Assembly (NCBI GenBank): GCA_036571765.1
Contig: BROE01000013.1
Location: 9,998,857 to 10,062,856 of the forward strand
Direction: 5' to 3'
Length of the DNA: 64,000 nucleotides
DNA from: Plecoglossus altivelis
Taxonomy: Eukaryota > Chordata > Actinopteri > Osmeriformes > Plecoglossidae
Shown one piece after another: positions 1 through 12,422 of this stretch. The notes under the pieces were generated by a model that did not search any database, was not told the DNA's origin, and saw only the letters and a list, made by a program, of their open reading frames with translations. Position 1 is the first letter of the stretch. Each line of letters opens with the position of its first letter. Position numbers and translations under genes: made by a program.

Positions 1-1666
1 TGGCTACATTGAGGGTAAGGAATTGGAGAACTTCTTCCAGGAGCTGGAGGTTGCTAGGAGAGGAGCTGGAGTGGTGAGTGTTTGACCTGTGAGAAGAGCA
101 GCAGGCGTGGGGACTGTTTGAACGATTTCAGTTACCGAATGTGGACATGCGTACATGTCTCTGTGTGTGTGTGTGTCTATGTTGTGTGACAGGATCCCAC
201 ACATGCTTCATTCAGAGAAAAGATGAAGGAGTTCATGTCTAAATTTGACAAGAATGCAGATGGGAGAATCGAGATGTCAGAAGTAAGTCAGTAATCCGAT
301 GTTTATACCGTTGGTATCATGTTGTTGTTACTTAGTTGTTGATGTGTCCAAATCACTGAATCCTTGATCCCTCTCTCTCCTCTGCAGCTCGCCCAGATCC
401 TTCCCACAGAGGAGAACTTCCTGCTTTGTTTCCGGCAGTATGTTGGATCCAGCACAGAGTTCATGGCGGTACGTGTGTGTGTGTGTGTGTGTGTGAATAT
501 GAGTGTGTGTAGTGACTATGCCTGGAGAACACTCTCAAATAAAGAAAATACTAGAGAGAGAAAGGTGGGGCAAAGTGCAGTGTGTAGGGTTTCCCAGTGT
601 TGGTGGGGGGGGCACTGAGCTATTCTCAGATTGACATATATTATGAATGGGTTGCAGCCTCGCTGCAGTGCAGGTGGGGGGTGGGGGGTTTACGCATATG
701 TCTTTGATAAGGGTCCACTCTGGAGATGGGACAGCTGCTAGATTAAAACACAGATTACATACTTTTAATCCCAAAATTTTTTTTCTCAATCCCTTTCCGA
801 GGGGGGGAATCGCACCACAGCACAGTCTTAGACTTAGAGTCCCAGCTGCAGGCTGTAACTTTTGTCTGGCTCCTCTACAGGCATGGAGGAGGTACGACAC
901 AGACCGTAGTGGATACATCGAGGCCAACGAGCTGAAGGTAAACAGCACATTTCTACTATCACCCTATGTTGACACAATTTACCATGACATTCTATGCACT
1001 AATATGTTACTGCAACTTCATGTGCACAAGCACAAACCACCAAACTTCAAGATGAAGAGAGTTAGAGGTTACGTGACAGGATGTGTCTTCCTCAGGGCTT
1101 CCTGTCAGACCTGCTGAAAAAGGCCAACAGACATTACGGTGACAAGAAGCTTGATGAGTACACACAGACCATTGTGAGTAGCCTACCTTCTACTGACAGA
1201 GAGGCAGATGGACAGACAGACAGACAATCTTGACCATCTTGTTTCTCTCTCTGCAGCTGAGGATGTTTGATCTAAATGGAGATGGGAAGCTGGGTCTCTC
1301 GGAGATGGCCAGGTGAGTGTGTTTGTCAAAGACAGCTGACCTGCTGTGTTTGTGTGTTTGTGTGTGTATGTTTCCTCGGGTCATTCGCTCCCTAGTCCCT
1401 TAATCCGCCTGTTTTGTTTCAGACTGCTGTCTCTGTCCTAGATTGTCGAATTATTTTCTCTCGCCTCCAAATTCCAGCGTGAGCCTCAGAGCATACGAGA
1501 ACTGACACCGCAGAACCACATTTCCGGTCTTCGCCTTTCTCCTCCCTTCTCTCCCCCGCCCTCCCCTCTCTCTCGTCTCTCTCTCTCTCTCTCTCGTTCT
1601 CTGGTCTCATTGTTTTTCTCCTCTCACCCACACACCCTCGTCCACACATTTCCCTCTCCCTGCTCA

Positions 1667-1700
<34 letters not shown>

Positions 1701-3459
1701 ACAACACACACAACACATCTGGCCTTCTTTTTGGGCCGCACAACATCACAACCATATAGTCCTAATACTATTTACTTATATATATATATATACTCATATA
1801 GTATCTATATAATATATATATACACACACAAACTCCTACTCTCACAAATAACTGCCTCTCCAATTACTCTCACAAGCTATGAGGTTGTTAAAGAGGAGGG
1901 GCAGGGGCATGTTAGGTCATTTCTGTGTTCCAGTAGAGGTTATTAAAGGTATCCCTGCACAGTAGAGGTTATGATGTTGTCAGAGTTATCCCTGTACAGT
2001 AGAGGTTATGGGGTCATTGAGCAGATCCCTACCTATGGTCTTATAAGAAGATTAGATCTGCAGACTGGCATATGGAGAAACACAAGCTTCTTTAGGGTTG
2101 GATTGCAGATGCATGCTCTCTGGTCTCCCAGGTCTTGTGGCTGAATGTGATGACTCCAGGGTGATTGTTTTTGTGTCAGTGTGGAATGCATGTCTGTGCG
2201 TGTGCGTGTGTGTGTCTATACGTGTAGTTGAGTTTATGTTGAGGGGGAGCGAATGTCTGTTGTGAAAAACAAGGGATGTCAGATACCCAATCCTCTCCGA
2301 CATGGGATTAGGCATCAAGTGAGGATTAGATCAACCTAAATCCTAGTTATCATAATCTACACATAGATTAATTTTGGTTCTGGAGAGGCAGGGTCTTCCA
2401 GATATGCTTCATCGTCTGGGATGATTGACACTTTGTTCTTCTGTTTCTTCTCTCCTTTCATCCTCCCCTCTCCCTCACCTGTCTTCATCCCCTCTTCTCA
2501 CTCCACTCTCTCCCCTTTCCCTCACCTGTCTTCATCCCCTCTTCTCACTCCTCTCTCTCCCCTCTCCCTCACCTGTCTTTATCCTCTCTTCTCACTCTTC
2601 TCTCTCCCCTCTCCTTCACCTGTCTTCATTCTCTTTTATCTCCTTTCGCATTCTCAGGGTATCAAGCTCACAGCAGAGCAGTTTAATACCATCTTTACCT
2701 TCTATGACAAGGTGAGTTCGGAGGCCGTATGATAGAGCCTGCGAGGGGTGGGGGCCGGTGAGGGGAGTGAGAGGGTGGGGGAGGGGTGTGTTTATTTGTC
2801 TGGGTAAGCGAGATGGTTAGTTTTCATAACAACTTTATGCAAATGCTCACCTGCTCAGGGAGATTTTGCAGATACCCACCTGTGAGTGTCATTCCTACGA
2901 CTACAGCCCCGAGGCAATGTCTTACCTGCTGTTCTTTTCTTAGGATGGGAACGGCTACATTGACGAACAGGAGCTGGACGCTCTGCTGAAGGACCTGCAC
3001 GACAAGAACAAGATGGTGAGCGTCCGTAGAAGCTCCAGTGATCACTGAGAGGAACCCAGCTCAGCAGTATCGTAACATGCACTAGTAATGCTTATGTTTC
3101 TAGAATGTCACTATTAAAATAGATGGCTGTTAAACTTTTTTGCCAGAAGAGGGCCGTAGACAGTTTATTTTTTGGAACTTTTGTGTTTCCTATCAAAGAC
3201 CACACTTGTTTTGAACTTCCAAGCTCTCTGGACCTTTTCTGTCTTTCACTTATCACTGAGTGTGTGTGTCTGTTTGTATGTATGTGTGTGTATGTATGTA
3301 TGTTTGTGTATATGTGCGTGTGCATACTGTGTGTGTGTGTAGGAGCTGGACTCCACTGGTCTGGTGGGGTACAAGAAGAGCATCATGGCCCTGTCAGACG
3401 GAGGAAAGCTCTACCGCACCGAGCTGGAGATTGTCCTCTGCCGCGAGCCCCTTGTGTGA
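1..3459 (+). CDS. calb2: calretinin (calbindin 2), 5'-truncated by window edge
   Basis: This encodes the cytosolic six-EF-hand calcium buffer calretinin, typical of neurons. Visible coding exons are 1-73, 193-282, 388-468, 881-937, 1096-1173, 1257-1312, 2658-2711, 2944-3015 and 3343-3459 (stop TGA). Canonical EF loops are seen in GYIEGKELENFF (half of EF1), FDKNADGRIEMSEL, YDTDRSGYIEANEL, FDLNGDGKLGLSEM and YDKDGNGYIDEQEL; EF6 is degenerate, as in the family. The protein ends LYRTELEIVLCREPLV. All junctions keep phase except one: after 1312 (phase 2) the family has a 40-nt exon coding LLPVQENFLLKFQ before the exon at 2658, and I cannot find it intact (see 1423-1477). The start codon and first part of EF1 lie before base 1. 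Calretinin fits better than calbindin-D28k because of the FLSDLLKKANR and EFMAAWRRYDTDRSGYIEANEL stretches. The a/b paralogue is not resolved. Confidence 0.93.
1423..1477 (+). pseudogene. calb2: decayed or alternative version of the calb2 LLPVQENFLLKFQ exon
   Basis: The segment follows a good acceptor (gttttgtttcag) and begins ACTGCTG, the expected start of the missing calretinin exon in the expected phase. It ends AAATTCCAG followed by cgtgag, like the expected exon end but with a C inserted before the GT. It is 55 nt instead of 40 nt, a difference divisible by three. In phase it reads L-L-S-L-S and then a TAG stop at 1438-1440. If used, calretinin would end after EF4. It could also be a chance resemblance, a terminal alternative exon, or a local assembly error beside the CT/CA-rich tract that follows. 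Confidence 0.4.
1565..1830. repeat. CT, CA and TA low-complexity tract in a calb2 intron
   Basis: Runs of CT (about 1575-1595 and 1668-1682), CA (1683-1712) and TA (1776-1822) follow each other inside the intron that should flank the missing calretinin exon. Such tracts are prone to polymerase slippage and to assembly errors. Confidence 0.85.
2461..2650. repeat. 47-bp pyrimidine minisatellite upstream of a calb2 acceptor
   Basis: Four tandem copies of a C/T-only-rich unit can be followed by the motif cacctgtctt at 2476, 2523, 2570 and 2617, exactly 47 bases apart. The array runs to within about 10 bases of the acceptor of the exon at 2658, so it supplies that exon's polypyrimidine tract. Confidence 0.85.
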
Positions 3460-3916
3460 CCTCGAAACTTTTACTTCTGGGCACGCCCCCGCTGCTACCG
3501 CGATGACCCCCAACCTAGTCCCCAGGTGCATGTACACCCCCACCTCTGCAGCGTGGGGCTCCCCGGTCATGCTGTTCAATATCTGCAGCTTGTTTTGTAA
3601 CCCTCCATGTGGCTCTTGTCTGAGTTAGCCATGGCTAATGGAAGTAGGAGCATAAATAGGATTGTTTATCTGAATGCTAATGCTAATACATGCCTGTATC
3701 CCCATGAATTCCATTCTCTTTGTTTTCCAAAATGATTTGATCACTCTCTCTTCTCCCTCTCCTCTCTTCTCACTCTCTGTCTGTATCTCTTAGACCCCTC
3801 CTCACTCACTCCCTTGCTCTCTCTCTCTGTGTTTTGCTATTTCCCCTTGTATTCATTGTTATCTTGTTAACAATTGGTTTAGGCTTGTACTGTTCTTCAA
3901 AAAATATTATAAAGGG

Positions 3917-4083
3917 AATAAATAAACATGGTTCAGATTCAACTGTGCCTACATTCATCTGTCTCTGCCCCTCTTTTCTCAGGGCACTAGTACTAAACCT
4001 TAAGAGCCTGAACCTCCATCTCAAAAGGTGTCTCCAGTGTTCCTATGATGGCCAGCTGTTCTGTTTGATGTAGCAATAATAAA
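3917..4083 (+). promoter_or_regulatory. calb2 poly(A) signals
   Basis: AATAAA occurs at 3917-3922, overlapping a second copy at 3921-3926, and again at 4078-4083. They lie 460-620 bases past the calretinin stop codon and are the likely ends of its 3' UTR. Confidence 0.6.
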
Positions 4084-4564
4084 ATGTAGATGTTCCAAGC
4101 ATGTCTATCATCTCCAATGACTCCTGTTTGCCAGCTCCACTGAGCGATGCGTTAAAAGAGTGTTGGGGTTTGTTAAGGGGTAGGAAAGGGTTAGGGTTAG
4201 AAGTGGGTTAGTGGAGGACTGAGCTTAAACAGGGTTTGTGTAAGTTACATTTAGTTTTTTAGTGCAACTGAATAACGTTGTGTATAATAGTAAGATACTC
4301 AGGTTTCCATGGCAGGAGGGAGTGCCTACCCCCATCATTCAGTCGGATGGAACAGTCTGACTTCCATCAATTAATAATCAGAGGTTTCATCTTTAATTAA
4401 ACTCACTCGTTTTTTGAAGCACCCCCCCCGCTCCCCCTGCCCCATACACACACAGCTTTGAGCCTGAAGCTGCTAACTGCTGACAACTGCACAGAACCAA
4501 GAGGAAAATAGAGTTAAGTCCGCTCTGATTACCCCCCCCCCCAACACACACATAACCGCACACA

Positions 4565-4593
4565 GACACACACACACACACACACACACACAC
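4565..4593. repeat. (CA)n microsatellite
   Basis: An uninterrupted CA dinucleotide run of about 14 units sits in intergenic sequence. Confidence 0.95.
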
Positions 4594-5960
4594 AGCAACA
4601 CACACTCACACAGTAGCAAAAACACAATGGTCCTCATAGGCTTTCGCAGAGTTGTGGCATTAAAGACTCACAGTGTTGAGGATGTTGACCCAGGGTTTTG
4701 AGTCAGTAGAGACTCAGTGTTAAAGCAGCACAGACTCACAGTGTTGAGGCAGTAAATACTCACAGTGTTGAGGCAGTAGAGACTCGACAATGAGGCAGGA
4801 GGTATTCAGCATTGAAGCCGAAGTACAGCTCTGTCAAACTTTAGGTGTGGACCAAACCCTTTCTCAAACAGAGTAGTAGGTTTCACTCCCATGGCATATC
4901 CATAAAGAAACTCAATCAAGACAAACACACACAAACACTACATCTCCCTTCTCTGCCATCACTGCATCTCTGTGGTGGCTGGATAAGAATGCTTGTTTAG
5001 GCTTTTCAGGAATGTTATCGGCGTGGTGTGGACATGGCACAAGCAGCTGCTGTAAATCCTGCTGGGTTTAGGAGCAGCTTCCTCTCCTGCTCAGCACTGT
5101 CCCTGTGAGCTCCTAATCCCACTCTGCCAAACACTGGAACAGACAGAAACACTCGTCAGACTTTACCTCTATTGTCTCTGTCTCTAATCCATTTATTCGG
5201 CCAAGAAATTTATCTCTGTAATTCCATAAAATGAGAAAGACAGAGTTTTATGAAGATGTCAAAGACAGTGTGATGAAGAGGGCATAGACAGACATATAGT
5301 CTGACTAATGCATGCACACTTGCTGGTCCTCAATACACACAATAAAAAAATGCGGTGCACTTTTTATAATTTGTCTTCAATTGGTGGTTGGCTTATGTTA
5401 TTAGAGTAAAAAAAATACTTTCAATCCCATGCATCCTCTCTGCATCCTGGTTTACAGACAACAGAGATTATAAAGTGCTAAATGCCATCTATCTTTCAGA
5501 AGCAGTTGTAAAAGCTGGGAGGCCTGTCATGTCCACAGCGACCTGCTTCAGTTTAATTACTCTGTGGTTTAGGGACCACTGGGACAGAATCCTTGCACCT
5601 TCAGGAGTTCAGGCGTAATGGTGCAAAGGGGAGATGCATGTAAAGAGAGAGAAAAAAACAGAGTGAGAGAGTGAGAGAGAGGAGAGAGAAAGATGGAAAG
5701 AGCATCTCCAGGGAGGTTCCAACTACGCCTATAGGTTGATGGTTAACCAACGTTTACGCACCACATGTAATAATTAGATGCTTTAAGGGCTGCTTTATGT
5801 GAAGTCTGTTTTGTACCTTGCCTTGTTATATTTCTCTCTCTCTCATACACACACATGTATACGCCACCAAAGGTTATTTAGAAGCCTGTTTGACATGGTT
5901 CTCAGTGAAACCCTAAATCAGTGGAGGCTTTTATGTGTCAGTCAGCATTACAGTTCCTTT

Positions 5961-6298
5961 CTATGCCCCTCTTTCTCCATCCCCCTCTACACCTCACTCT
6001 CTCTGCCCCTCTTTCTCCATCCCCCTCTACACCTCACTCTCTCTGCCACTATCTCTCTATCCCCCCTCTACACCTCACTCTCTCTGCCCCTCTCTCTCCA
6101 TCCCCCTCTACACCTCACTCTCTCTGCCCCTCTCTCTCCATCCCCCTCTACACCTCACTCTTTCTACCACCATCTCTCTTTATCCCCCCCTACACCTCAC
6201 TCTCTCTGCCACTATCTCTCTTTACCCTCCCCCTCTCTACACCTCACTCTCTCTGCCACTATCTCTCTTTACCCCTCCTCTCCACTTTACTCTCTCTG
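5961..6298. repeat. 40-bp C/T-rich minisatellite
   Basis: About eight tandem copies of a 40-41 bp unit containing ctctacacctcactctctct repeat here; copies start near 5961, 6001, 6041, 6082 and 6122. The purine-poor strand gives long spurious open frames in all three frames. Confidence 0.9.
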
Positions 6299-7475
6299 AT
6301 GCTCTCTTGGTGTTAATCAATTCTGGTCACCCAGAGACTGTAGAGGACATGGTACTGCTGATATTATTCTATTAGCCCACAGTGGAGCTGATTGAACCAA
6401 TTCTACATCAATGTTAATGCATGCATCTCGCTTGTAACCCACAATACTGTAAAACGAATAAAAACAAACAATGATACACGCGTGCATACACCCACATACA
6501 ATCGCACGACATGTTCATACATCCATGAGGTGTTGTAAAAAATATAGACTTTCTTTCTGGAAAGGAAAACAACCCCACCCCCTCCCCCTGCCTCCCCACC
6601 CCCCCTCCCCATACACACTTACACACACCAACACACACACGTACATTCTGTTCTTGTGCCAGTAGAGACTGTTGTCATGTGCCAGCTGGAAGCTGTTTCA
6701 TGGACTTCCAAGTTCTGTCTGCAGAGGTTCCTTCATGGCTCCCAGGGGAACCAGATGAAAGTAGAATCAGAACTCATTGCAGGGATGGGGATAAACTGCA
6801 TCTTTGTGCTCAAAAGAATGCAGACAAAAAACGTTACAAACAAAACACATACATTTGCAGGACATGAAGGGTCAGTGGTTAGTATAGGATAATCGATGAG
6901 GGCCTTTCAAGAACTGCATGGTTTCTATTTAAATATCTCTTCTCCAAGATGTGGTAATCAAGGCTGTCCATAGCCTACCTCCTCCATTCATGCGTATTCT
7001 CTTCCAGCGTCCACACATGCTAATCCAATCCGAAAACGACCCATTCTAAACAGTAATATGTTGATACTTTCATTTACCTGTTCAGGGCCTTGGCGGGCTT
7101 TCTTCTGTACTTGCACGGCTGACAAGCGGACAAACGTCAAACGACAATGGCGCCCTCAAGTGGACATTTCTCTTTAAATAAAAAAATCTACAGAAAGGAT
7201 GCAAATGCAAATAGATTGTTGGTATGACAGTTAACTTTGAATTAAATCTGTCAGATGATTTTGTATAAAGCCTTTCAAGTGGAACTTCATGGACGCAGAG
7301 CAGGGCATACGTAGTTAATTAAGAGAAATTCATGGACATTATAAAACAAATAGAATAATTGCTACAGAAAACATAAGGCCAGTACAAAGTTAATCAAGTG
7401 CATTCGCAGCATTAAAGGTTTTGCGAACATATTCGTTTATATCCTCCGTTCCGTTGAGCACGTACGCTTTCCCTC

Positions 7476-7490
7476 TGACGTAATGACGTA
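7476..7490 (+). promoter_or_regulatory. tandem CRE/ATF half sites in the got2 promoter
   Basis: Two TGACGTA motifs lie nine bases apart (TGACGTAATGACGTA), about 90-100 bases upstream of the got2 start codon. TGACGTAA is a known CREB/ATF and C/EBP-type site. No TATA box is evident, as expected for a housekeeping mitochondrial enzyme. The role is inferred from motif and position only. Confidence 0.5.
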
Positions 7491-7579
7491 GGAATTCATT
7501 CACGCTCACCTTGTCCCTCCCTCCCCTCTATGTCAACGCCGAATTTTGTCACTCTGATTACCCCGCTGTCCGTATGACC

Positions 7580-10500
7580 ATGGCCCTGTTGAAATCCAGT
7601 AAGGTGATCTGTGGTTTTGGGAATATTTCCCCATCCTTGGGCGTTTTCCCCAGCCGTAACAGGTAATCAATCAAATGCACTTCATTGTCGTGATGTGAGA
7701 TGGTATTCGTTTGACATTGAGCAAGTCAGCTAGGCTGCTAGCTTGCCACTACAGTAGCTGAACCCGTCGTTAGTTTTTGCAACTAACCTTAGCCAGTTAG
7801 CTTACAAGTAGTCTGACCACATCTTTGTCAATCTAGGGGTCAAATGAAAGTCATCTCTTGTTGTAATTTGTGATCAATTTTACCTGCGGTATGAGTTTGT
7901 GGAATTCTGTTCTGAATTAAATTTGAGCTTCTTATTTGGCAGCAGTGCCATGTGACACGCTAATCAACCATCCTCGTCCTCGAATCAGTTAGTCACGACT
8001 CGCTATAATCGTATATCTTCAAAGATGTAGATACATGCTTAGATGCAGACCAAAAACGCTAGGCTGTTAGATATAGAAATGATACGTGCTTAGTCAAAGT
8101 GAACGAGGATAATCATATTCTTATAAAATTATGACTCTCAAACTTTCTACAACTGTCTTGTCAATTCAGTGGCCTGTATGTATGAGATTCAAGTCGCTAC
8201 GAAAGTGTTAAGTCTAAGCACTCTCTGAGTCGGCGTCAAAATGGTTTAGTATGTATTTAGAGACACAAGCATTTTGCTTGTTTGATCTCTACGACATTCC
8301 GTAGTTTAGTGAATTCCATCTTGGTTATTGGCTATCTCGTTCGCGCCTCTGATCGCTGATTGGTTAAACGTACCCTGTCTATCACACTCGATGACGATGG
8401 CCGGTGCCCTTTCGTTTTCCACTTGGAGGGCAAACCCTGCCGTCTTGGCTGCTCGTGTGTAGTACAATATAGCTATTTTCTCAAAAGCACGATTCAATTT
8501 TAATATGATCGTGTTCACCTTAGTCGACGCTAACTACCCACAGTATTCAAAGGCGACTCATTTAATTGGCAAAATCCTGTATCATAACCTCAACGGTCAG
8601 ATCCAGTTAGAGGGGGTGGCGGAACTGGCCTGATCTTGGTCAGTAATCTCGCATTAGACTCGCTGTAAATACCCTCTTTATATAGGCTGACTGTTCTAAC
8701 GACTACAGGAATTCATCGTAATATTTTAGCTTTAAGCTCTGTTTACTTACTCGTCAGTTAATTTAGTTTGAAGAAAAGGTATACAATTATGCCAGACTCG
8801 GGAAGCAGATCCAGCATGATGCCATGGCCTGCACTTTGCGGCTAGGCCGTCATCCTGGTGCTGGTCCGTTCAAAGGTCCTGCATTTTTGCTGTTGAAGCA
8901 TTATAAACCATCTCAAAAGGAACCTTCACAGATGAATTTTTATCTGAATGAGATAACAGCATTTTTATCTGTTATCGGATATCTAGTCTGAATAACAGAA
9001 TCAGTGTTCCTTTGTAAATATCTCATCTTGTATCCTTGCTCAGATCTAGAACAAGCCTAACCCACCCATAGGTGATCTGCATAAAGCAAGGCCATGGGAT
9101 GGGGGAGGTAAATTAGGGTTGTCAAGGCAGCTAGCATTAGGTTTAGGTTTGGTGAAAGCTAACAAGGTATGAGTTGACTGACTGCTGCAGTGGTGACTAC
9201 CCTTTACAAAGCCTCCAGCTCTAACTTTAGCTGCCTGCTTCAGAGTGTTGACTGTGGAAGTAACCTGAGAAGATCCTCCTGGCACACTTGTTTAACTCTG
9301 GCCTTTAATCAGAGACATTATAGCACCCAACACAACGTGTGTGTGTACGTATGCACAGTCATGTCCTGGGTCACTTGGCTCATTTGGCCTCAAGATGGAA
9401 AAGCAGGACTGCTAGCTTAGAGGCTATGCCTGACTGCTAGCTTAGAGGCTATGCCTGACCCGTCTGGAGGGTCATGAAGGCTGCAGGTGTGCATGTCAGC
9501 TGGCAGCAGATGACTGTTAGCTCTGGAACTGAACCTCTGCTCTTTCCTGGTGGGTTTTCACCCAGAAGACGCTTTCCGAACCAACCTTTGAAAGGATTTT
9601 TGCGAGTAGAATTCCAGTTCTTATTATGTAAAGTATTAACAGCCTTATTTTAAAAATCAGTTGACAGTTTAGCAGTAATATTTTAGAACTCAAGCCGCAA
9701 TTGACCGGTTAGGAAATCCTTCAGAGATCCCTATTTATTTGGGTTATTAGTTGGGGTGTGCGCACACGGGCAGGTGGGTATTTGTTTGCGTGTGTGCATG
9801 TATGTGGACTATGGGGTGAACTGTAAGTAACAAGCCAAACCTATGCTCACATGAGCAGTTAAGCTGTGGCATTACAGAGGCGCGCTCATGGTTAATCAGG
9901 GCTGAACTGGGCTCCGCTGAACAGTAATGACCTGGGTTAAATTTACCACAGAAAAAGACCAGAGCCAAAGAGAAGTCGTGTACTGTCGTTTGCACAGCGT
10001 CTCTCTGCCTGTTAGCTGCTGTCCTCACTGTGGCCCTGGTCAGACTGTTATTCAGATGTGCTCTGCCCCCCCAGCCTCTGGGTCCCTTACCTCCAGTGAC
10101 ATCAACATGCAAGAAAGCGATTGTCTGTGTTTGCCTTAAAGATAAGGGTCCATAGTCATTGATTGGCCATAGTCCATGTTCCCCACCACTGTGGGTTCTC
10201 TTAGTGCTGGTGCCCTCTAGTGGTGTGGTCAGTCCTCCCTCAGCAGCAGAAGCTAACCTGTGTTCTGTTGTGCCTTGGCTACAGCTCATGGTGGGGTGGC
10301 GTGCAGATGGGGCCACCTGACCCCATCCTGGGGGTGTCAGAGGCCTTCAAGAGGGACTCCAACCCTAAGAAGATGAACCTGGGTGTGGGGGCCTACCGAG
10401 ATGACATGGGCAAGCCCTTCGTTCTCAGCTGCGTCCGCAAGGTACAAACACACATTCAGTTTCAAAGGAACCTTCATGTTTTATTCAGTCATCTGAGTCA

Positions 10501-12377
10501 TCGTGAGTAGCTTCAACGTAAAAGTGAGGAGAGCCAAACCCTCCAACATCGAAATCTCTGTATAGTTACATAATATCAGAGTACAGTAAAGGGAGAACAT
10601 GTCTGTTTGGTGTTATAACTTGTCTCCTGACATTTGGGGGTGTTTCACTCTGTGGTTTGTGATTGGTGCATTTTTGCATTGTCATCCTGAGCTAGTCTGC
10701 ACAGCGCTGAAACATCTTGGCAAATCAGCCACACATGTCTTGAATGAGGATAGTGTATGATGCAATGGTCTCTCTGTCTTCCTCCCTTTTGCTCTTCCAC
10801 CCCCCTATAGGCGGAGGCTTTGATTGCAGCCAAGCAGATGGATAAGGAGTACCTGGGCATCGGGGGGCTGGGAGATTTCACCAAGTCCTGCGCTGAGCTG
10901 GCCCTGGGGGCTAACAGTGAGGTCCTGAAGAGTGGCAGGGTAAGTGTGACTGGGTGGCACATGGCTGGGTGACACGTGAAGGGGTCACAGGGGGTTAGTT
11001 CCATAGCAGTATTCTGTCCTCTTAGTTTCATCTCTCTTCTCCAGAACATCACGGTCCAGACCATCTCGGGAACTGGCTCTCTGCGTATCGGTGCAAACTT
11101 TCTGGTAAGGACCCATCAAAGGAGACAGGAAGTCGTTAGTTGGAGTCACACAGGCGTGCTTTGATCCGATGGTCTCCTGTCTCTTCTTTCCAGTCCCGCT
11201 TCCACACGGAGGCACGTGATGTGTACCTGCCCAAGCCCTCCTGGGGGAACCACACCCCCATCTTCAGGGATGCAGGGATGCAGCTGAAGGCCTACCGCTA
11301 CTACGACCCTGCGACCTGCGGCTTCGACTTCAAAGGAGCTCTGGACGACATCTCTGTAAGGGGAGGGGGGAGGGCGGGCGGGGGGCATTGGGCATGCATG
11401 TCCTAAGTGTCTGGATCTGGTGGCTTCCTGGGGTCTGACAGCACTCTCTCTTTCCTGATCAGAAAATCCCACCGAAGAGTGTGATCATGCTGCATGCCTG
11501 CGCCCACAACCCCACCGGCGTGGACCCCCGCCCTGAGCAGTGGAAGGAGATCTCTGACTTGGTCAAGGTACAGGCTCTACTTACCGTGGTGACTTGACCG
11601 TGCTGACGATGTCCTACTACCAGAATGTTCTCTCTGTTCTAGTACACGTCTGGTGCCACTAACTCCCCTTTCGCTTTCTCCCCCTCTTCTCCCCCTCTTT
11701 TCTCTCCATCAACCCTCCTACCTCCTCTCCAACCCCTCAGAAAAGGAACCTGCTGGTGTTCTTTGACATGGCCTACCAGGGCTTCGCCAGCGGAGACATC
11801 GACCGTGACGCCTGGGCGGTGCGCTACTTCATTGAGCAGGGCCACAACATCATCCTGTCCCAGTCCTTCGCCAAGAACATGGGCCTCTATGGTCAGCCAG
11901 CGCTCTACCACGGTATCTGCAAATTGTAGTAAATGATCAAATCAAAGAAGGTGGTCTCACGTGTGTGTGTGTGTGTCAGGTGAGCGTGTGGGAGGGTTCA
12001 CAGTGGTGTGTGCTGATGCTGAAGAGGCCAAGAGGGTGGAGTCACAGCTGAAGATTCTGATCCGGCCCATCTACTCCAACCCACCGATGAACGGAGCCAG
12101 GATCGCTTCCACCATCCTTAACACACCAGAGCTCTACAAAATCTGGTAAGCGCTTCCACAGGCACAGACACAGACAGACACACAGTCACACAGACACAGC
12201 AGGCTGAGGTGCTTCTTTGTTCCCAGGTTGGATGAGGTCCATGGCATGGCCAACCGCATCATCAAGATGAGGGAGCAGCTGGTGGCTAACCTGCAGAAGG
12301 AAGGCTCCTCCTGCAACTGGCAGCACGTCATTGACCAGATTGGCATGTTCTGTTTCACAGGACTGAAACCCGACCAG

Positions 12378-12422
<45 letters not shown>

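Larger units (their letters stand above)
4084..7475. other. calb2-got2 intergenic region
   Basis: No gene is supported here. The interval holds a CA microsatellite (4565-4593), short poly-C tracts near 4425 and 4535, a 40-bp pyrimidine minisatellite (5961-6298) and otherwise unique AT-rich sequence. Open frames inside the repeats are low-complexity artefacts. Confidence 0.7.

Noticed and set aside
5799..6375. Long overlapping open frames of 130-166 codons
   Set aside because: They are translations of a 40-bp C/T-rich minisatellite, open in all three frames and with no domain.
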